Part shown: positions 60,901 through 64,000 of the stretch, piece after piece
Layout of the letters: the number at the start of each line of letters is the position of its first letter
Numbering within the stretch: position 1 is the first letter of the stretch
Assembly (NCBI GenBank): GCA_019059635.1
Contig: JAGVRJ010000004.1
Span: 1,178,001 to 1,242,000 of the forward strand
Direction: 5' to 3'
Source: Proales similis
Lineage: Eukaryota; Rotifera; Eurotatoria; Ploima; Proalidae
Length of the DNA: 64,000 nucleotides
Made by a program: the position numbers and the translations under genes
The notes under the pieces: generated by a model
The model's database searches: none
What the model saw: only the letters and a program-made list of their open reading frames with translations
What the model was told of the DNA's origin: nothing

Positions 60901-63900
60901 TGCAAAGACAAACCACAAATTTACAGACTGGGCTCGTTCTTGGACGAGCTCTTGAACTCGATTAATCGGTGAGCTAGCATTACTCGCTTGTTCAGGTTCG
61001 CTCGATTAACGAATGACCAAACGCAATCTACCTTTGAAGTGCATTGTCCGGCCTAGATTTCAGCGAAGAAGCCGAACTCGTAAACGAGATCGTCTGGCTC
61101 ATGTATCAGCTGATCAAGGCTCTTTTCGAACATCATCAGCTCCTTTACTCGTTTGACATGAAACCGGTCAAGGCCTTTTTCATTTTGTACGACTGCCTCG
61201 ACTGCAAGGACGAGATAGACGAGAAGCGCATCGAATTTCTTCAATCGACGCACGACTACTTGGCCAAGTGAGTGGCTTGTTTTTGTTGGGCACGCCCCAC
61301 CGAAAACTGAACCGTTTGCTTTAGAAACGGCTTCTGTGGCCTGAACGATGGTGAATTTCTCTTCTGGACGATGCGAGCACTAAGGCGACTGATTGACAAC
61401 TGCAGTGTTTGCAACAAAAAGCCACTCGAAGCGATTCAAGTCGACACAGAGCAGTCGACGGCCGACGGCGAGAGTGACAGATCGAACCGGGAAGAGTGTG
61501 AAAACTGCTGCGAATGCAGCTGTATGCTCGAGCAAGTGTTCTACTGCCTGTTTGGCTACAAAGAGCGCAGCTCGACCAAATTGGACAACCATTCGGTGGC
61601 CAAATGCGCATACACAGTGGAGAATACAGTCGAGCTGTATAAATTCAACAAGCCCGATGTGCCTGAGTACGACGATTTGATAAAAAACTCCATTTCACCC
61701 GAAGTGAGTGCACCCTCTGGTTCAGTTCGGCTTATGTTTACCATTCGCTTCTAAAAGTTCTATGAGCTGTGCAACGAAATACTTCGCCTGATCGAGAAGG
61801 AGTCTGAGCTCCAAGAGTTCAGCGACTCGTTCTTTGCCGTATTTGAACAAAACGAGCTCGACACTGCGCTGGACTTGTTCGCCAAACTGAGTCGCACTCA
61901 AGAGCAGAGGTTTGACTTGATGTTGAAATCGATGTCTAGAACGAGTGTTGATTGCTGTTGCGTGAATAGTAAATTTGACGATATTCACTACCTGGTCGGC
62001 GATTATCTGTTCAAAACGAACAAAGAACTGCAGCACACGTGAGTGCGAGAATTAAATCTTTTCTTTGCAAATCCTTGACTTTTACCCTGTGCTTTGATGT
62101 CGGCGAATAGTTCATCGCTGAAATTCTACATTAAAGACCTGTCAGCTCATTTGGATCGATTTGACTCGTGGGCAGCCGTTGCGCTCACTTACAGCTCGAA
62201 CGTTTTGTACAAATATATGGAAGAGGTTTGTGACGAGCGATTTGTTTCAATCTCGATAAGACGCATTCAGAGAGTTTTGCCGCAGGGCATTGAGCTCAGC
62301 ACTCATGAGAGTTACGAGGAGTTCATGCGCGAGGTCAACTGCTCTATAAATCTATTCAAACAAGCGCTCAAATATCTTCGTGGTGATGATCAGAAAATTC
62401 TTGTCGAGTACGCCTTGTTCGTCTACCAGGCTCACTCGTATTGTTCTCGTCAACTCAAAAATGTGAGTTGAGTCTAAGCGCTTTGTTAAGTCAACTATTA
62501 TTCAGTTTCTTCAAGGACAAGCTTCTCAAGAACCTGAGAGAAGATCGAACACGAGCAACGCTGCAAGAAAAGAGAGCGAGCCTGCTAGAGCAAGCACTGC
62601 AAGCGTATGAGAACTTGTGCAGGCCAACTAACGGCGGGATTTCGCCAACTGCCAACGCAGAGCAAGAGAGGGCTGAGTCCGGCTCAAGCCCATCGGACGA
62701 GAGCCAAAGTCAAACTCGTGGCATCAACAACGACACTGAACTCGACCATCCAGAAGAATGGCTGCAAAACTACATGCTGGGCAAAATTCGAGAGAAAAGC
62801 CGCCCGCTGGACTTGATGAAATGTCTCCAATATTATAAACAGGTGAGAACGGGAGTTACGCGAGCAAATTCACTAAACGCTCAACTCACTCGATTCGTTG
62901 CTAGTCGTGTAAAAAGCTCGAAGATGGCGTGGGAACCTACTACAAACGAATAAACAACAACACAAAGCATTACAACGTCGAAATGACCGAGGTATGTGTG
63001 GACAAGTTGAGACAGTTCAAACCGAGCTCGGCCTAAACCTGGCTGCTAAGGTGCTTTATCGAATCTACGCCGCCGTGCTCAAAAATATCGATCAAATAGT
63101 CGATGATCTGCCGCTGCTGGCTCAGCTACAGCACTTCCTGGGCGGTATGACCAGTATGAAGTTTGTGCGCGCACACAAGGATCTTAATTTGGAAGAGACT
63201 CGCCACTTGCTGGAGAATGCCGTCTTCCCTCACAGCCAGCTGCTCTCTTCTTCTCCGAACCAGGGTAGGTCCCGACCCAGTCTGGACTTCTCCCAACAGT
63301 CCAATATTCCGTAAATGTCCATTTTAGACGTTTTGCAAAACTGTATGGTGGTCTGTGTGGCCGGCCTCAATCAAATATTGAGACGATTTCCGCAACATTA
63401 TCGCTCCTTGTATCGACTGGCCTATTTCTACGCCAAATGCTTCAACTTTCGAGTGAGTGTCGGCATCTTTTAGCTTCAAACTTTTCATTCATAATGAACG
63501 ACTTTAAGCGGTTCGAGTTTGCTAAAGCTCTCATATTTCACAATCCGGCCTGGTCCAATCTGGCCTTCATGCCCTGTCAAGGCTTGTTCAACGAACGTTC
63601 AAAGGACAACTTCTTCAAAGTAAATAGGCCTCATGCTGATGCTGATTCAAGCTCTTGAGATCTTCTCGGTCAATTAGGGAATCTGGCGAATTTCAAAAGA
63701 CAGTGATCTCGAGCGATCGGGCAGTTTTGCTCAGCATTTGTTCACAATCTGCAATTTTGCCACCACTGTGCTCCACTCTGTGGACGATCAGACAAATCTG
63801 ATTGAAATGGCCAAAGTATTCTTTCAGACGCCGGAGCCTGAGAAAAAGTACATTGGCAGCGATAGTCAGCGAATTTACCTCGCCAAAGTCTGCCTTAAAC

Positions 63901-64000
63901 GCTCGCTACGAGTGCTCGAGGTCAGTTATTTTTAAATCCGTCAGGCTCATTGAACTTTTCTAATCGGCTCGTAGAAAATCTCAATTTCCAAACTAAAAGC
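57995..64000 (+). CDS. CABIN1: CABIN1, HIRA-complex subunit, 5' part
   Basis: CABIN1 works with HIRA and UBN1 to deposit histone H3.3, and also binds calcineurin and MEF2. I trace 26 in-frame exons, about 1,520 residues, before the window ends: 57995-58132, 58201-58314, 58371-58499, 58555-58871, 58926-59105, 59168-59219, 59274-59370, 59413-59516, 59568-59647, 59707-59976, 60034-60272, 60337-60489, 60552-60691, 60751-60968, 61040-61267, 61325-61703, 61758-61909, 61970-62038, 62111-62462, 62516-62842, 62905-62991, 63027-63264, 63328-63452, 63509-63619, 63678-63920 and 63975 onward. N-terminal TPR-like helices contain YKQSLRLIALKKAEDAESKL and a CLWFELGQHA block. The protein then follows human CABIN1 in order: VFYCLFGYKE, LPEFDS-like VPEYDDLIK, FDSWAAVALTYSS, WLQNYMLGKI, RRFPQHYRSLYRLA, FMPCQGLFNER and GIWRIS with SGSFAQH. 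Introns are 36-105 bases. The exon 1 donor is weak. The C-terminal MEF2/calcineurin region lies beyond 64000. Confidence 0.92.

Overview
The window is nuclear DNA from a bilaterian animal, most likely an invertebrate with a compact genome. It holds spliced protein genes with GT-AG introns of mostly 45-70 bases. Proteins recognised include goosecoid, a novel-type protein kinase C, Rho, E-Syt, CABIN1, POLE2 and EME1. I cannot fix the phylum. CABIN1, EME1, profilin-4 and a C20orf96-type protein together would suit a spiralian or other gene-retaining invertebrate, but that is inference. I saw no transposon, CRISPR, rRNA or tRNA gene.

Layout. 1-1112 (+): 3' end of an extended synaptotagmin. 1113-5453: non-coding. 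5454-7333 (+): goosecoid. 7334-12684: non-coding. 12685-15700 (+): epsilon-type novel PKC. 17122-17782 (-): Rho1/RhoA. 18411-19084 (-): a degenerate Rho paralogue with the same intron position. 20247-21338 (+): EME1. 21554-22169 (+): small membrane-anchored coiled-coil protein. 22412-25686 (-): TGFBRAP1/Vps3-like CORVET subunit. 25748-26332 (-): secreted orphan. 26333-30864: non-coding. 30865-32432 (+): C20orf96-like (DUF4618) coiled-coil protein. 33518-35071 (-): small heat-shock protein with three alpha-crystallin domains. 35072-45483: 10.4 kb without a gene. 45484-47712 (+): intronless LRR-Ig membrane protein. 48153-49032 (-): ELL-associated factor. 49867-52021 (+): LPCAT1/2-type acyltransferase with EF-hands. 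52166-53425 (-): coiled-coil orphan. 53525-55921 (+): POLE2. 56050-56536 (-): profilin-4. 56723-57764 (-): DCPS. 57995-64000 (+): CABIN1, running off the right edge.

There are two gene-density regimes. Housekeeping genes (17-26 kb and 48-64 kb) are packed with gaps of 60-250 bases, often in divergent or convergent pairs. The developmental or neural-type genes (goosecoid, PKC, LRR-Ig) sit beside 4-10 kb of simple-repeat-rich non-coding DNA that probably holds regulatory sequence. The packed genes serve general functions: DNA replication and repair (POLE2, EME1), chromatin and transcription (CABIN1, EAF), mRNA decay (DCPS), endosomal traffic (TGFBRAP1) and lipid remodelling (LPCAT).

The most unusual items are the Rho-derived pseudo-GTPase beside its likely parent, the triple-domain small heat-shock protein, the long serine-rich tail on the PKC, and the secreted orphan 61 bases upstream of TGFBRAP1. 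Exon boundaries were placed by hand from reading frame, splice dinucleotides and remembered family alignments. Frames close in every multi-exon model except the E-Syt linker and part of TGFBRAP1, which are flagged.
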